From Parvibium lacunae (GTDB lineage Bacteria > Pseudomonadota > Gammaproteobacteria > Burkholderiales > Burkholderiaceae_D), in NCBI RefSeq assembly GCF_003335215.1, contig NZ_QPGB01000002.1, positions 434,001-498,000 on the forward strand: 64,000 nucleotides of DNA, written 5' to 3'. The translations under genes were made by a program, and so were the position numbers. Of the stretch, positions 9,620 to 18,303 are shown in pieces (positions within the stretch are counted from its first letter, which is position 1; the number at the start of each line of letters is the position of its first letter). Below the pieces are notes generated by a model that made no database searches, had not been told where the DNA came from, and was given only the letters and a program-made list of their open reading frames with translations.

Positions 9620-9643
9620 ATCAACCCTTACTTAAGGGTTGGG
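9620..9643 (-). other. Hairpin at the trmD stop codon (possible attenuator)
   Basis: CAACCCTTA (9622-9630) and TAAGGGTTG (9633-9641) form a perfect 9-bp inverted repeat with a 2-base centre that overlaps the trmD stop codon. On the minus strand it is followed by GATTTTGTT, a poor T-run, so partial termination between trmD and rplS is possible but unproven. Confidence 0.45.
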
Positions 9644-10420
9644 CTTTATGGCACTGCTTTGCAGCGCCAAAAATCGTTCATCCGCCTGTGTTAGCTGCCC
9701 CGCTTCACGGGCACGCGCTAAAATATCAGGTCGTTTGGACAGCGTACTGAGTAAGGCCTGCTGACGGCGCCAGCGGGCAATATCAGCATGATTCCCAGAC
9801 AATAACACCGGCGGCACAGCTTGCCCTGCATAAACTTCTGGACGGGTGTAATGTGGGCAATCCAACAAGCCCCCCGTGGTTACATCGGCAAATGAATCTT
9901 GCGCAGCCGATGCGGCATCATTCAATACATCTGGCATTTGGCGAATTAGGGCGTCGAGTAACGCCATTGCCGCAATCTCACCGCCAGACAACACAAAATC
10001 GCCCAGGCTGATTTCTTCGTCGACCACCGTATTCAGCAATCGCTCATCCACCCCTTCATAGCGGCCACAGAGTAGAACCAAACTTGGTTCGGCCAACAAT
10101 GACACGACACGCGCATGATCTAATCGCCGCCCTTGCGGGGATAGATAAATCACTCTTCCGGCGGGAAGGCCAGCCACACGCTGGTCGTGCTGCGCGGCGT
10201 CAATCGCCTGCGCCAAGGGTTGTGCCAGCATCACCATGCCCGGCCCACCGCCATAAGGACGATCATCAATGGTCTTATAGCGGTCGCTTGCAAACTGCCT
10301 GGGATTCCAAGTCTGTAACTGCCAGATACCTCGTTCATGAGCGCGGCGGGTGACCCCGCATGTCGTTAGCACCCCAAACATCTCTGGGAACAGCGTAATG
10401 ACATCGTACCGATACGTCAT
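9632..10420 (-). CDS. trmD: tRNA (guanine(37)-N1)-methyltransferase
   Basis: 262 residues; a SPOUT methyltransferase that makes m1G37 in tRNAs reading CNN and some other codons, preventing +1 frameshifts. Visible signatures: [13 protein letters not shown] at the N-terminus, the YGGGPGMVM loop near residue 56, [13 protein letters not shown] (trefoil-knot SAM site, ~residue 113) and [12 protein letters not shown]. Length is normal. It overlaps the rimM stop by one base (TAATG), a sign of translational coupling. Confidence 0.98.
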   Translation of the reverse strand: MTYRYDVITLFPEMFGVLTTCGVTRRAHERGIWQLQTWNPRQFASDRYKTIDDRPYGGGPGMVMLAQPLAQAIDAAQHDQRVAGLPAGRVIYLSPQGRRLDHARVVSLLAEPSLVLLCGRYEGVDERLLNTVVDEEISLGDFVLSGGEIAAMALLDALIRQMPDVLNDAASAAQDSFADVTTGGLLDCPHYTRPEVYAGQAVPPVLLSGNHADIARWRRQQALLSTLSKRPDILARAREAGQLTQADERFLALQSSAIKPNP

Positions 10421-11016
10421 TAGGCTTCCACGGCTGGTTTGCGCACACGCTGCTTGGGCTTAGGGGGCGCGCTATCAGGCTCATCCCACTCAGACTGCCA
10501 ATCAACCAGCACGTCACCGGCCTGTTGATCAATCTTTACTACATACGCAGAAACAAACGGAATCATACGTTGCACAGAGCGCTGCTGATCTTGTACCACC
10601 AAGACATCATGCGCCCCGTTATCAAATACTTCTTGCACTTGGCCTAATACGACCCCTTGCAAGTTACAGACGCGCAATCCCTGCAAATCGAACAAATAGT
10701 ATTCGTCTTCCGCTGGCGCGGGGAAGGTCGCACGTGACAACCAGATTTCAAGGCCACGGCAAGCTTCTGCAGCGGTTCGATCGGCTACCGTTTCCCACTG
10801 TGCAACAATCGCCCCGTTGTGCCATTTTGCTGTATTAACCGCAATGCACTTGGCTGCTTGCTCAGTTTCAGCCGGAAACTTAACCCACCATTCGGTATTG
10901 TTCAGCAACGCATCGGCATCGCTAGAGTAGGGGTGGATTTTGAGCCAACCCTTAATCCCGTATGCGGTCGAGACATGCCCAACTAATACCGCATCGCATG
11001 GCCACGCTGCCGACAT
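10420..11016 (-). CDS. rimM: ribosome maturation factor RimM
   Basis: 198 residues. The N-terminal RimM domain begins [20 protein letters not shown] and the C-terminal PRC-barrel holds the [13 protein letters not shown] motif. The protein binds S19 and helps mature the 3' domain of 16S rRNA. A basic tail of about 15 residues follows the barrel ([10 protein letters not shown]). It sits between rpsP (23 bases upstream) and trmD (one-base overlap) in the standard order. Confidence 0.97.
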   Translation of the reverse strand: MSAAWPCDAVLVGHVSTAYGIKGWLKIHPYSSDADALLNNTEWWVKFPAETEQAAKCIAVNTAKWHNGAIVAQWETVADRTAAEACRGLEIWLSRATFPAPAEDEYYLFDLQGLRVCNLQGVVLGQVQEVFDNGAHDVLVVQDQQRSVQRMIPFVSAYVVKIDQQAGDVLVDWQSEWDEPDSAPPKPKQRVRKPAVEA

Positions 11017-11039
11017 ACCGTCGCACCAGTTGAATTGAA

Positions 11040-11291
11040 TTAAGCCGCTTTAGCGTTGAACTCTTTTAACAGGCGAGCCACAGCAGGCGACACTTGAGCG
11101 CCATTTTGCTGCCAGTAGGTAACACGATCCATTGCCAAACGCAGTTTCTCGGTGCCTTCTGTAGCAACAGGGTTATAAAAACCCACACGCTCAATAAACT
11201 TACCATCGCGGCGGCTGCGCGAATCGGTTGCAACAACATTAAAAAAAGGACGCTTCTTGGCGCCACCGCGTGCTAAACGCAAAATAACCAT
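11040..11291 (-). CDS. rpsP: 30S ribosomal protein S16
   Basis: 83 residues beginning [17 protein letters not shown], a classic S16 start. I place the start at the ATG at 11291 rather than an in-frame ATG at 11363, because homologs begin here and GAGAGA lies just upstream. S16 binds 16S rRNA early in 30S assembly. First gene of the rpsP-rimM-trmD-rplS operon, with a recognisable promoter about 55 bases upstream. Confidence 0.98.
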   Translation of the reverse strand: MVILRLARGGAKKRPFFNVVATDSRSRRDGKFIERVGFYNPVATEGTEKLRLAMDRVTYWQQNGAQVSPAVARLLKEFNAKAA

Positions 11292-11346
11292 GGTTATCTC
11301 TCGAAAAAAGTCAGCATAACCGCATAATCTCAGCGGGGAACTCGCG

Positions 11347-11376
11347 ATTATATGCTGAATCAACCCTGTTGAGCAA
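11347..11376 (-). promoter_or_regulatory. Sigma-70 promoter for the rpsP operon
   Basis: On the minus strand TTGCTC (11371-11376) is followed after 18 bases by a perfect TATAAT (11347-11352). Transcription would start near 11340, giving a leader of about 50 nt before the rpsP ATG at 11291. Confidence 0.7.
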
Positions 11377-11446
11377 GAGGGGGCGGAGTGGCGCCAACCA
11401 GTCTAAGAGGTAACCCGAATAGCTAACCTTGGCCTGGCAGCCTAGG

Positions 11447-12991
11447 CTAACCAACTCGCGCCCGACGTTTTCGCCAAAACGGGTAACTAAATACGGCCAC
11501 CAGCAACCCGATAAAAGCAGCATTGCCCCACCCAGCATAAGGAGTCCAACCGGTTCGGCCTTGAACGACTCCTTCCGCCGTAGCGGTAATAAACGGCAAG
11601 AGCTTTTTGGTCACTTGGCCATCGGCCTGAATAATCGCCGTCATCCCGGTATTGGTTGCACGTAACATGGGTTTGCGTAATTCCAGCGCACGCATTTGCG
11701 AAATCTGCAAATGCTGAGGCAAGGCATAGGTGTCACCAAACCAGGCTAGATTGCTTAAATTGAGTAAAACCGTGGCATGGCGGCCACTCAGGCGTAATTC
11801 TTCACCAAACAAATCTTCGTAACATATATTGGTCGCGATGCGCTGTTTAGCCACATTGAAAGGGGGCTGTTGTGGATCGCCACGGCCAAAATCACCCAGC
11901 GGCATTTGCATCAGATCGACAAACCAGCGGAAACCCCACGGAATAAATTCGCCAAAGGGCACCAAGTGATGTTTATCGTAGCGAGCATCAAAGCGAACCG
12001 TGCCGTTACTTGCCCCGGGGCGGAACAAGACCGCACTATTGGTGTAATACCCCGGTGGCTCTTCGAGGGGAATGCCGGTTATCAAATGACTTTGATAGGC
12101 ATTGGCAAAGCGCTGCAGACGCCGTTGGTAGTCGATGGGCAAGTCTTGCCAAAACAAAGGAAAGGCAGTTTCTGGCAGCGCAATTAAATCGGCCGGTTTC
12201 TCCTCGATCAACCCAAAATAGGTGCCTAATGAAGTATTTAGCCGATCGACACGGAATTTAGTATCTTGGGGAATCCCCCCTTGCAGCAACCGTACCGTTA
12301 TCGGCGATTCATGGGCTCGGGTCCAAGGAATCCAGTGCAACACGAGGCCAAGCACACCCGTGAGTAACATCATTGCCCCATACCACTGCCGACGCGGATG
12401 CGCTGCTGGGTGCTGGCGCGCTTGCCAGTAGAGAGCAAGTAGTGCCGCTAAACTGGCACTCAACCAGGCCAAACCATATACCCCCAGAATTGGGGCATAG
12501 CCGCGTAAAGGACCAACCGTGTGTGCATAGCCCGTGTTGAGCCAAGGAAACCCCGTAAACAGAGTGCCGCGTAACCACTCCGTCAGTGCCCATAGAGCAC
12601 CAAATAAGAGTGCTTGATACGCCACTCCCTGTGAGCCGTGCAAGCGGGCTAAAAAACGTGACCAGAGTGCCGCAAAGAGGGCCGGATAGAGGCTTAAGTA
12701 AAGACAAAATAAGAAGGTGGCGGGGGCAGCAATCCACACCGGCATTTGTCCATAGCGGTAAAGACTGATAAAAATCCAGCTCACGCCCGCACCAAACCAA
12801 GCCAGACCAAATACCAACCCTAATAGCCAAGGGGGTGGCACAGCTGGAGCCTGATCGCGCGGCTGCAATAGCCAATACAGCCCCCCCAGGCTGAGAGCTT
12901 GCAGATACCAAGCCTCAAGCGGCGCGAAACTCGCACTGTGGAGCACCCCCAAGATCAAGGCGCACGCCAGATGAACTAAATAAGTTTGCAC
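11447..12991 (-). CDS. lnt: apolipoprotein N-acyltransferase
   Basis: 514 residues. About seven membrane segments precede a nitrilase-like domain that transfers an acyl chain to the N-terminal cysteine of lipoproteins at the periplasmic face of the inner membrane. The catalytic triad is visible: Glu274 (LPETAFPLF), Lys340 (DKHHLVPFGEFIP) and Cys390 (NICYEDLFGEE). The start is a GTG at 12991 preceded by AGGATTTT. It is the last member of the miaB-phoH-ybeY-corC-lnt order, 125 bases after corC. Confidence 0.97.
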   Translation of the reverse strand: MQTYLVHLACALILGVLHSASFAPLEAWYLQALSLGGLYWLLQPRDQAPAVPPPWLLGLVFGLAWFGAGVSWIFISLYRYGQMPVWIAAPATFLFCLYLSLYPALFAALWSRFLARLHGSQGVAYQALLFGALWALTEWLRGTLFTGFPWLNTGYAHTVGPLRGYAPILGVYGLAWLSASLAALLALYWQARQHPAAHPRRQWYGAMMLLTGVLGLVLHWIPWTRAHESPITVRLLQGGIPQDTKFRVDRLNTSLGTYFGLIEEKPADLIALPETAFPLFWQDLPIDYQRRLQRFANAYQSHLITGIPLEEPPGYYTNSAVLFRPGASNGTVRFDARYDKHHLVPFGEFIPWGFRWFVDLMQMPLGDFGRGDPQQPPFNVAKQRIATNICYEDLFGEELRLSGRHATVLLNLSNLAWFGDTYALPQHLQISQMRALELRKPMLRATNTGMTAIIQADGQVTKKLLPFITATAEGVVQGRTGWTPYAGWGNAAFIGLLVAVFSYPFWRKRRARVG

Positions 12992-13116
12992 AAAATCCTA
13001 TCGTCTAAACTTGCCTAAATGGTCAGTCAATACTGCGGACCGACGCTCACACTGGCCGTATTGTATGCGATAGCAATGCGCAGATAGACGTGGCGACTTG
13101 AGGCGATGCGGGCTTC

Positions 13117-14070
13117 TTATGCCAGTGGGGGCTCGTTTTCGTCATCCAAGGAGGGGGCGGACCGGGTTTTTTCAGCGAGCAAGAGATGTACTTGTCGCGC
13201 ATCGGCTCGCAACACTTCAAACTGAATATTGTCGAGTAAGATTTTTTCACCACGACGCGGCACTCGCCCTAAATGATCGCTGATCAACCCACCGACAGTA
13301 TCTACATCCTCATCGCTGAATTGTGTTCCAAAGGTCTCGTTGAAGTGGGTAATTTCAGTTAAAGCACGAACTCGATAGCGCCCATCACTCGCCAAAAGAA
13401 TATTGTCAGCTTCTTCATCAAAATCATATTCATCTTCGATGTCGCCGACAATTTGCTCCAGGACATCTTCAATGGTCACCAAACCAGCGACCCCGCCATA
13501 CTCATCAACCACCAGCGCCATGTGATTGCGGTTAATCCGAAAATCGCGCAACAGTACATTGAGGCGCTTCGACTCGGGAATGAACACTGCCGGACGTAAC
13601 ATACCGCGAATATCAGTCTCTTGATCGATCAGGTAACGCAACAGATCCTTCGCCAATAGAATGCCAATCACTCTATCGCGATTTCCTTCGTAAACCGGAA
13701 AGCGAGAGTGTGATGTTTCTAGCACCATCGGCAACCAAGCTTGCGGCTCAGCTTCAATATCAATCATATCCATTTGCGCACGGGGAATCATGATATCCCG
13801 TGCTGCTAAATCGGATACCTGCAACACTCCCTCCATCATCGACAGGGCATCAGCATCCAATAAATTACGTTCGTGCGCATGGTGCAAAACTTCCATGAGT
13901 TGTTGCCGGTCTTCCGGCTCGCGCATCAGGAAATCGGAAAGGCGCTCCAGTAATGAACGCGCTGCTTGAGGCTTGAGAGGTTTTACGCGACCAGGGGGCG
14001 TGGCCTGCGCGGTATCGGTTTGAGGGGTCGGCACACTGCTGTGTGCCGAACTAGGAAGAGGATCAGGCAT
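13117..14070 (-). CDS. corC: CBS-domain transporter accessory protein CorC (HlyC/CorC family)
   Basis: About 317 residues. After a disordered Pro/Ser-rich N-terminus come two CBS domains (roughly residues 65-190; DIMIPRAQMDMIDIEAE and NHMALVVDEYGGVAGLVTIEDVLEQIVGDIEDE) and a CorC_HlyC C-terminal domain (from ~205, DGRYRVRALTEITHFNE). The short form without DUF21 is the ybeX-type gene of the miaB-lnt cluster, linked to Mg2+/Co2+ efflux and to ribosome homeostasis. I use the ATG at 14070; a TTG at 14079 would add three residues. Confidence 0.95.
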   Translation of the reverse strand: MPDPLPSSAHSSVPTPQTDTAQATPPGRVKPLKPQAARSLLERLSDFLMREPEDRQQLMEVLHHAHERNLLDADALSMMEGVLQVSDLAARDIMIPRAQMDMIDIEAEPQAWLPMVLETSHSRFPVYEGNRDRVIGILLAKDLLRYLIDQETDIRGMLRPAVFIPESKRLNVLLRDFRINRNHMALVVDEYGGVAGLVTIEDVLEQIVGDIEDEYDFDEEADNILLASDGRYRVRALTEITHFNETFGTQFSDEDVDTVGGLISDHLGRVPRRGEKILLDNIQFEVLRADARQVHLLLAEKTRSAPSLDDENEPPLA

Positions 14071-14172
14071 GATGGCCAAAAAGAGTTGCGATGGCCGAAG
14101 GATACACGAAATTAAGCGGTGGCTCTATCTTGACTATCGACCAGCGAGCAACCGATATCCGCACCAACATCC

Positions 14173-14649
14173 TCACCTCGCATACGGATTGGCGTACCCC
14201 AAGCGCGCCAGTAGTTCCACCTCTAGCGCTTCCATGACCTTGGCTTCTTTGGGTTTGATGTGGTCGTAACCCAGGGCATGTAACACGCCATGCACCACCA
14301 TGTGGGCATAGTGCGCAGCAAGCGGCTTACCTTGCTCACTCGCTTCACTTGCGATAACGGGTGCGCACAAAATAATATCTGCCGTTAAGGATTGGGTAAT
14401 CGGGTCGAGACCATATTCAAAGGTCAAGACATTCGTTGCATAATTTTTCTGGCGAAAAGACTGGTTCAGACTCGCCCCTTCTTCATGATCAACAATCCGT
14501 AAAGTTAGTTCAACCGAATGAGCGCAATTTTCCAGCGCGCAGCGTGCCCAGTGACGCAAGCGAGTGGCGGCTGGCAAACCTTTGCGCGAGAGCCCATACT
14601 GCACGGCGATAGACCATGTTTGATGATGCTTGGCCCGCTGAGAAGACAT
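14173..14649 (-). CDS. ybeY: endoribonuclease/rRNA maturation factor YbeY
   Basis: 158 residues with the zinc signature HMVVHGVLHALGYDH (H-x3-H-x5-H) near residues 116-130. YbeY takes part in 16S rRNA 3'-end maturation and 70S quality control. FRQKNYATNVLTFEYG is the conserved centre. Its normal neighbour phoH is here separated from it by 5.3 kb containing the phcBSRQ block. The start is 13 bases after the phcQ stop, so ybeY is now probably read from the phc transcript or from read-through out of phoH. Confidence 0.96.
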   Translation of the reverse strand: MSSQRAKHHQTWSIAVQYGLSRKGLPAATRLRHWARCALENCAHSVELTLRIVDHEEGASLNQSFRQKNYATNVLTFEYGLDPITQSLTADIILCAPVIASEASEQGKPLAAHYAHMVVHGVLHALGYDHIKPKEAKVMEALEVELLARLGYANPYAR

Positions 14650-14662
14650 CAGCCGCCTTCAG

Positions 14663-15649
14663 TTAGATAAATTGCTCAAGCCAGATTGCCAGGCGCTCGG
14701 CTGGCCATGGCGCTGCTGCGGTCGTAATAGACCAGGAATACCCTGACGGCTGGGCAGATAGCTGGCAATCAAGGCCGAGACGGCTCAGATAGACAAGCGC
14801 CGCAACCCAGCGGGCCTCCTCAAGCGTTGGCGCAATATCGGTTGTCTGGGTAAAAAAGACCACCAGGGCGGCTGGTGTGCGTATTTTTATGTGATTGTCC
14901 GTGACCTCAAAGTGGTTAGGGAAGAATGCCGCCAGCGCTTGTTGTAATTCGACCGGGGTTGTTGGTAAATTCTTTTGCTGTAGCGCTTGCAACTCCGCGC
15001 TAATCTGCTGTACGAAGTGGCCGCTGCGAGCGGCTTCTTGTGCTAACCAATCCGTATAATTTTGAGCATGCCAACTGGGGGCCAGGGGTTGGACACCTAC
15101 CTGCTGCGTTAAGCTCAGTAACCATTCCAGCATCGCACCGGGCGTCGTCGCTGCCAGGCCCTGCAAGGTCACATATAAATCAACAATGCGATTGGCAATC
15201 AGTTGTTTTTGCTGCACCTGGAGTTTTTCACGCCGTAACAAATCATGATCACGTTGCAAGCGCGCTAAGCTCAGGGCCTGTTTTAATTCCATACGCAACG
15301 TGGCGATATCCCAGGGTTTTTGTAAATAGCGATGAATCTGCCCTTGATTCACGGCCTGAATCGTGTCGCTCAATTCAGAATATGCCGTCGTTAGAATTCT
15401 GACCTTTGCAGGATAAGCTTGCTTTGCATACTCCAGCAACTCATTGCCATAGGCACCTGGCATCCGTTGGTCACTCACAATCACCAACAGGCTATCGGCA
15501 TGCGCATCGAGCAAGGTTTTCGCTTCTGCCACACTGGTGGCGGTAATCACGCCAGCTAGCGACTCAACTGCCCGCTGAAAATATTTGATTGCGGTTAATT
15601 CATCATCAACAAAGAGAATTTCAGGGAGGGTTTGAACGACGTCACTCAT
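14663..15649 (-). CDS. phcQ: PhcQ-like response regulator
   Basis: 328 residues. An N-terminal receiver domain has the acidic pair in ILFVDDE (Asp15/Asp16), the phospho-acceptor Asp60 (VIVSDQRMPG) and the conserved Lys in YLQKPWD. The rest, residues ~130-328, contains a coiled region followed by a domain with no recognisable DNA-binding motif. Position as the fourth gene after phcB, phcS and phcR matches the phcBSRQ operon of Ralstonia, where PhcQ relays the 3-hydroxy-acid methyl ester signal to the regulator PhcA. The gene name rests on gene order and architecture, not on an alignment. It ends 13 bases before ybeY. Confidence 0.8.
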   Translation of the reverse strand: MSDVVQTLPEILFVDDELTAIKYFQRAVESLAGVITATSVAEAKTLLDAHADSLLVIVSDQRMPGAYGNELLEYAKQAYPAKVRILTTAYSELSDTIQAVNQGQIHRYLQKPWDIATLRMELKQALSLARLQRDHDLLRREKLQVQQKQLIANRIVDLYVTLQGLAATTPGAMLEWLLSLTQQVGVQPLAPSWHAQNYTDWLAQEAARSGHFVQQISAELQALQQKNLPTTPVELQQALAAFFPNHFEVTDNHIKIRTPAALVVFFTQTTDIAPTLEEARWVAALVYLSRLGLDCQLSAQPSGYSWSITTAAAPWPAERLAIWLEQFI

Positions 15650-15661
15650 GGCAGCGATTCC

Positions 15662-16909
15662 TTAATGGCTGGGGTGCTCGGGGGAAGAAAATGAAAAAGG
15701 ACCGGAAATACCTGGGCTTAAAGCGGCAAAAGCCATGGTCATAATCGTCTGTGAGGCTTTAGACTCTAGCCATAACTGACCGCCGACAGCTTCCATAATA
15801 TGGCGGGCAAAAACCAAACCACGCCCATGTTCAGCGCTTTCCAGTAACGCTTGCTTGCGTTGTGTGGCTTGGTTTTGAGCGCCGCTACTCGGCACCGCAA
15901 CGCCCTGTATGGCCTGCTGAAAACGCTGAATAATCGGGGCGGGAATACCTGGGCCATTGTCTTCAATACGAATGAACGGTCGATCAGAGACCCCGACCAC
16001 AATCTGAATTTTGGCATCAGTCCGGCCTTCTAGGGCCCGAATCGCATTACTCAATATGGATGACACCACCATACCGACGCATTCGGGTAAGCGCAATACT
16101 GAAAAATCTTGCTCACAGCGATAATCGAGTTGCTCTCGTTGCCCAGCGGTAAAAGGAAATGCATCTAACACTGCACAGACAATCTGATCTGCAGTTTGCA
16201 AATACTGCCGATCGGGTAATTGATGGCTCTTTGCTAATGATTGCCTAAAACTTTCTAGCGTCGCCATGCAATAGCGCGCATTGAGTTCAAGTTGCTCTGC
16301 ACTATCGGTTAAATTCGGCAGGCCTCCCGGGAGATTTGCCGGGATTGGCAATCCCCCCAATTTTTCAGCTTGCGAATTGAGCCAGCTTTGCCAGCGCGGC
16401 AGAGCGGCTGCGTTCAAGGCAATCGAGGCCAGTGGGGTGTTTAACTCATGCATCAGAAAAGCCAAGATCTCCTGTACCATCTGCCAGCGCTGTTGCTGCT
16501 GTCGAATTTCCTGAACATGACGTAATGCATTAATCGCGAGCGTTCGCATCGAATCCAGATGCACCGGCTTTTCCACAACGCCAAATAGCTGCGTTGAGGC
16601 CATGCATTTCAAGAGCGCCTCTTTATCGGCATAAGCGCTCACCAAAATGTAAGCAAATTGACGCGGAAAACGCCGCTCAACCTCTTGCAAAAACTCGGCG
16701 CCAGATTGCCCCGGCATCCGATAATCGGTGATGATCACGGCAAAGTCCGTTGCCCGCTGCTGCAAAATCGCCAACGCGGTTTGCCCTTGCGTAACCGTTT
16801 CGACATGGCAGATATCACTTAATAATTTTTCAAGATACTTCCCAGCCAGGGGCTCGTCGTCCAGGTAAAGTATTTTGGGCAATGCGTGCCGGTAATCTAG
16901 AGCGGTCAT
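15662..16909 (-). CDS. phcR: PhcR-like hybrid: receiver domain fused to a histidine-kinase core
   Basis: 415 residues. The receiver domain (1-125) carries Asp17/Asp18 in YLDDEP, Asp62 in ITDYRMPG and the Lys of VVEKPV. It is followed by an H-box (FLMHELNTPLASI, His154), an N-box (SSILSNAIRAL), and the ATP-binding G boxes RIEDNGPGIP and EHGRGLVFARHIMEAVGG. A receiver in front of a kinase core, with no DNA-binding domain, is the known oddity of PhcR in Ralstonia/Cupriavidus, where it links PhcS to control of PhcA. It overlaps phcS by four bases (ATGA) and precedes phcQ by 12 bases. Confidence 0.85.
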   Translation of the reverse strand: MTALDYRHALPKILYLDDEPLAGKYLEKLLSDICHVETVTQGQTALAILQQRATDFAVIITDYRMPGQSGAEFLQEVERRFPRQFAYILVSAYADKEALLKCMASTQLFGVVEKPVHLDSMRTLAINALRHVQEIRQQQQRWQMVQEILAFLMHELNTPLASIALNAAALPRWQSWLNSQAEKLGGLPIPANLPGGLPNLTDSAEQLELNARYCMATLESFRQSLAKSHQLPDRQYLQTADQIVCAVLDAFPFTAGQREQLDYRCEQDFSVLRLPECVGMVVSSILSNAIRALEGRTDAKIQIVVGVSDRPFIRIEDNGPGIPAPIIQRFQQAIQGVAVPSSGAQNQATQRKQALLESAEHGRGLVFARHIMEAVGGQLWLESKASQTIMTMAFAALSPGISGPFSFSSPEHPSH

Positions 16910-18297
16910 GCTGCCCTCAAGGTCATGGGGTTAGCTTGCGAAGGATCTGGGGACGCTTTGTCTTCAACCACGCGCAAATCAAAATACATTCGGGTCCATT
17001 GCCCTTCTTCACTCTCAACCTGTAGCGCCCCGCCATGCTGTTGAATCACGCTGTAGCTCATACTTAAGCCCAAACCCAGGCCCTTACCCACCTCCCGCGT
17101 GGTGAAGAATGGCTCGAAAATGCGAGACAGGTTTGCGGGGGCGATACCCGTTCCATTATCAATCACACTTAATTCAAATTGGCGACCCCGATAACGCCCA
17201 ACGATATCCAATCGTGGGGCTTCACGCTGCGCTTTGCGAATCGCCAGCACCGCGTTACTGATTAAATTGATCAACACCCCAATCACAGCCGTTTCATCGC
17301 CATAGACCAGCACATTGTTGGGCATATCTTGCTCAACATGAATCCCTTTCAGCTCATGCCCCATCAGGCGGAGTGCGGATTGAACGCTGCGCTCCAGATA
17401 GAAATAATTTGACATGATATCGACATGCTGTGGTCGATAGGCAAAGGTTTTCAGGTCACCAACAATGTGCTGTATTCGCTGTAAACCCTCCAATGCATCC
17501 GTTAAACACTCTTTAGCGGTGGGGATGGCCTGAACTTTTTCATCTTCTAACGCCAGCGAAATCGCCATTGAAGAAAAGTTGACGGGGTTGTTTATTTCAT
17601 GCAATAGCCCTGCCGAAAGCGTTCCTAAGGCTGCCATTTTTTCTTGCTGGAGAAGCTGCCCTTTAACTTCGGCTAAGTCTTTGTTCGCTTTTTCGAGCTC
17701 AGTATTCGCCGCTTGCAGCACGCGATTTTTTTCTGCTACCTCAGCGCGCAACGCAAATAGCTGTATGCGAGCACGCTCATTAAAAAAAGCACAAATTGAG
17801 CTAACCGCTGTTGTAAATGCCAGCAAAATCGTATTAACCGCAAATTCTCCGACAAACGATAAGCTATTGTCTGCATACAGACACGCCAATACATAGGCAA
17901 TCAAAGAGAGCAGCCCAAAGACCAGGCTTTGCCATACCTGAAATGGCAGCGTGCCTGAGGCAATAATCGCGAGGCTGAGACCGGCATAGTAGACAGATTG
18001 ATAACCTTCCGTGACGGCGATCATGCAGGCAATCATGATCTGCGGGAGATATAGCCAACCAAGGGTTAATAACTGAGGGGTATGCTGTCGAGTGGAATAT
18101 TTCAACGCCACTACAAAACAAACCATTCCACAGGCTGTCAGGCATCGCCATACGGCGAAGGTCCCCATCTGTTCACGGTAAAGTGAAAAGTCCAGAGAAA
18201 TTCCAAGAAGGACCAGCAGAATGCCAATGTAGGCGCAGTTGATACTAAAACTGACCCGATATTCACGAATTTCGCTGTCGTAGCTGGCTATCTGCAT
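16906..18297 (-). CDS. phcS: PhcS-like membrane sensor histidine kinase
   Basis: 463 residues. Six hydrophobic segments fill residues ~18-172, then a coiled coil (180-220), the H-box LLHEINNPVNF with His233, N-box LINLISNAVLAI and G boxes VIDNGTGI and GKGLGLGLSMSYSV. There is no periplasmic sensor domain, so the ligand is probably sensed in the membrane, which fits a fatty-acid methyl ester. The Ralstonia PhcS phospho-His is at about the same position (His230). Start ATG lies 6 bases after the phcB stop. Confidence 0.88.
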   Translation of the reverse strand: MQIASYDSEIREYRVSFSINCAYIGILLVLLGISLDFSLYREQMGTFAVWRCLTACGMVCFVVALKYSTRQHTPQLLTLGWLYLPQIMIACMIAVTEGYQSVYYAGLSLAIIASGTLPFQVWQSLVFGLLSLIAYVLACLYADNSLSFVGEFAVNTILLAFTTAVSSICAFFNERARIQLFALRAEVAEKNRVLQAANTELEKANKDLAEVKGQLLQQEKMAALGTLSAGLLHEINNPVNFSSMAISLALEDEKVQAIPTAKECLTDALEGLQRIQHIVGDLKTFAYRPQHVDIMSNYFYLERSVQSALRLMGHELKGIHVEQDMPNNVLVYGDETAVIGVLINLISNAVLAIRKAQREAPRLDIVGRYRGRQFELSVIDNGTGIAPANLSRIFEPFFTTREVGKGLGLGLSMSYSVIQQHGGALQVESEEGQWTRMYFDLRVVEDKASPDPSQANPMTLRAA

Positions 18298-18303
18298 ACG
18301 CGA

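Noticed and set aside
11311-11538. Small minus-strand frame with a lipobox-like LLLSGC start, overlapping the 3' end of lnt
   Set aside because: It overlaps lnt coding sequence and the rpsP promoter, has no ribosome binding site and no family resemblance; the hydrophobic start is the lnt C-terminal membrane segment read in another frame.
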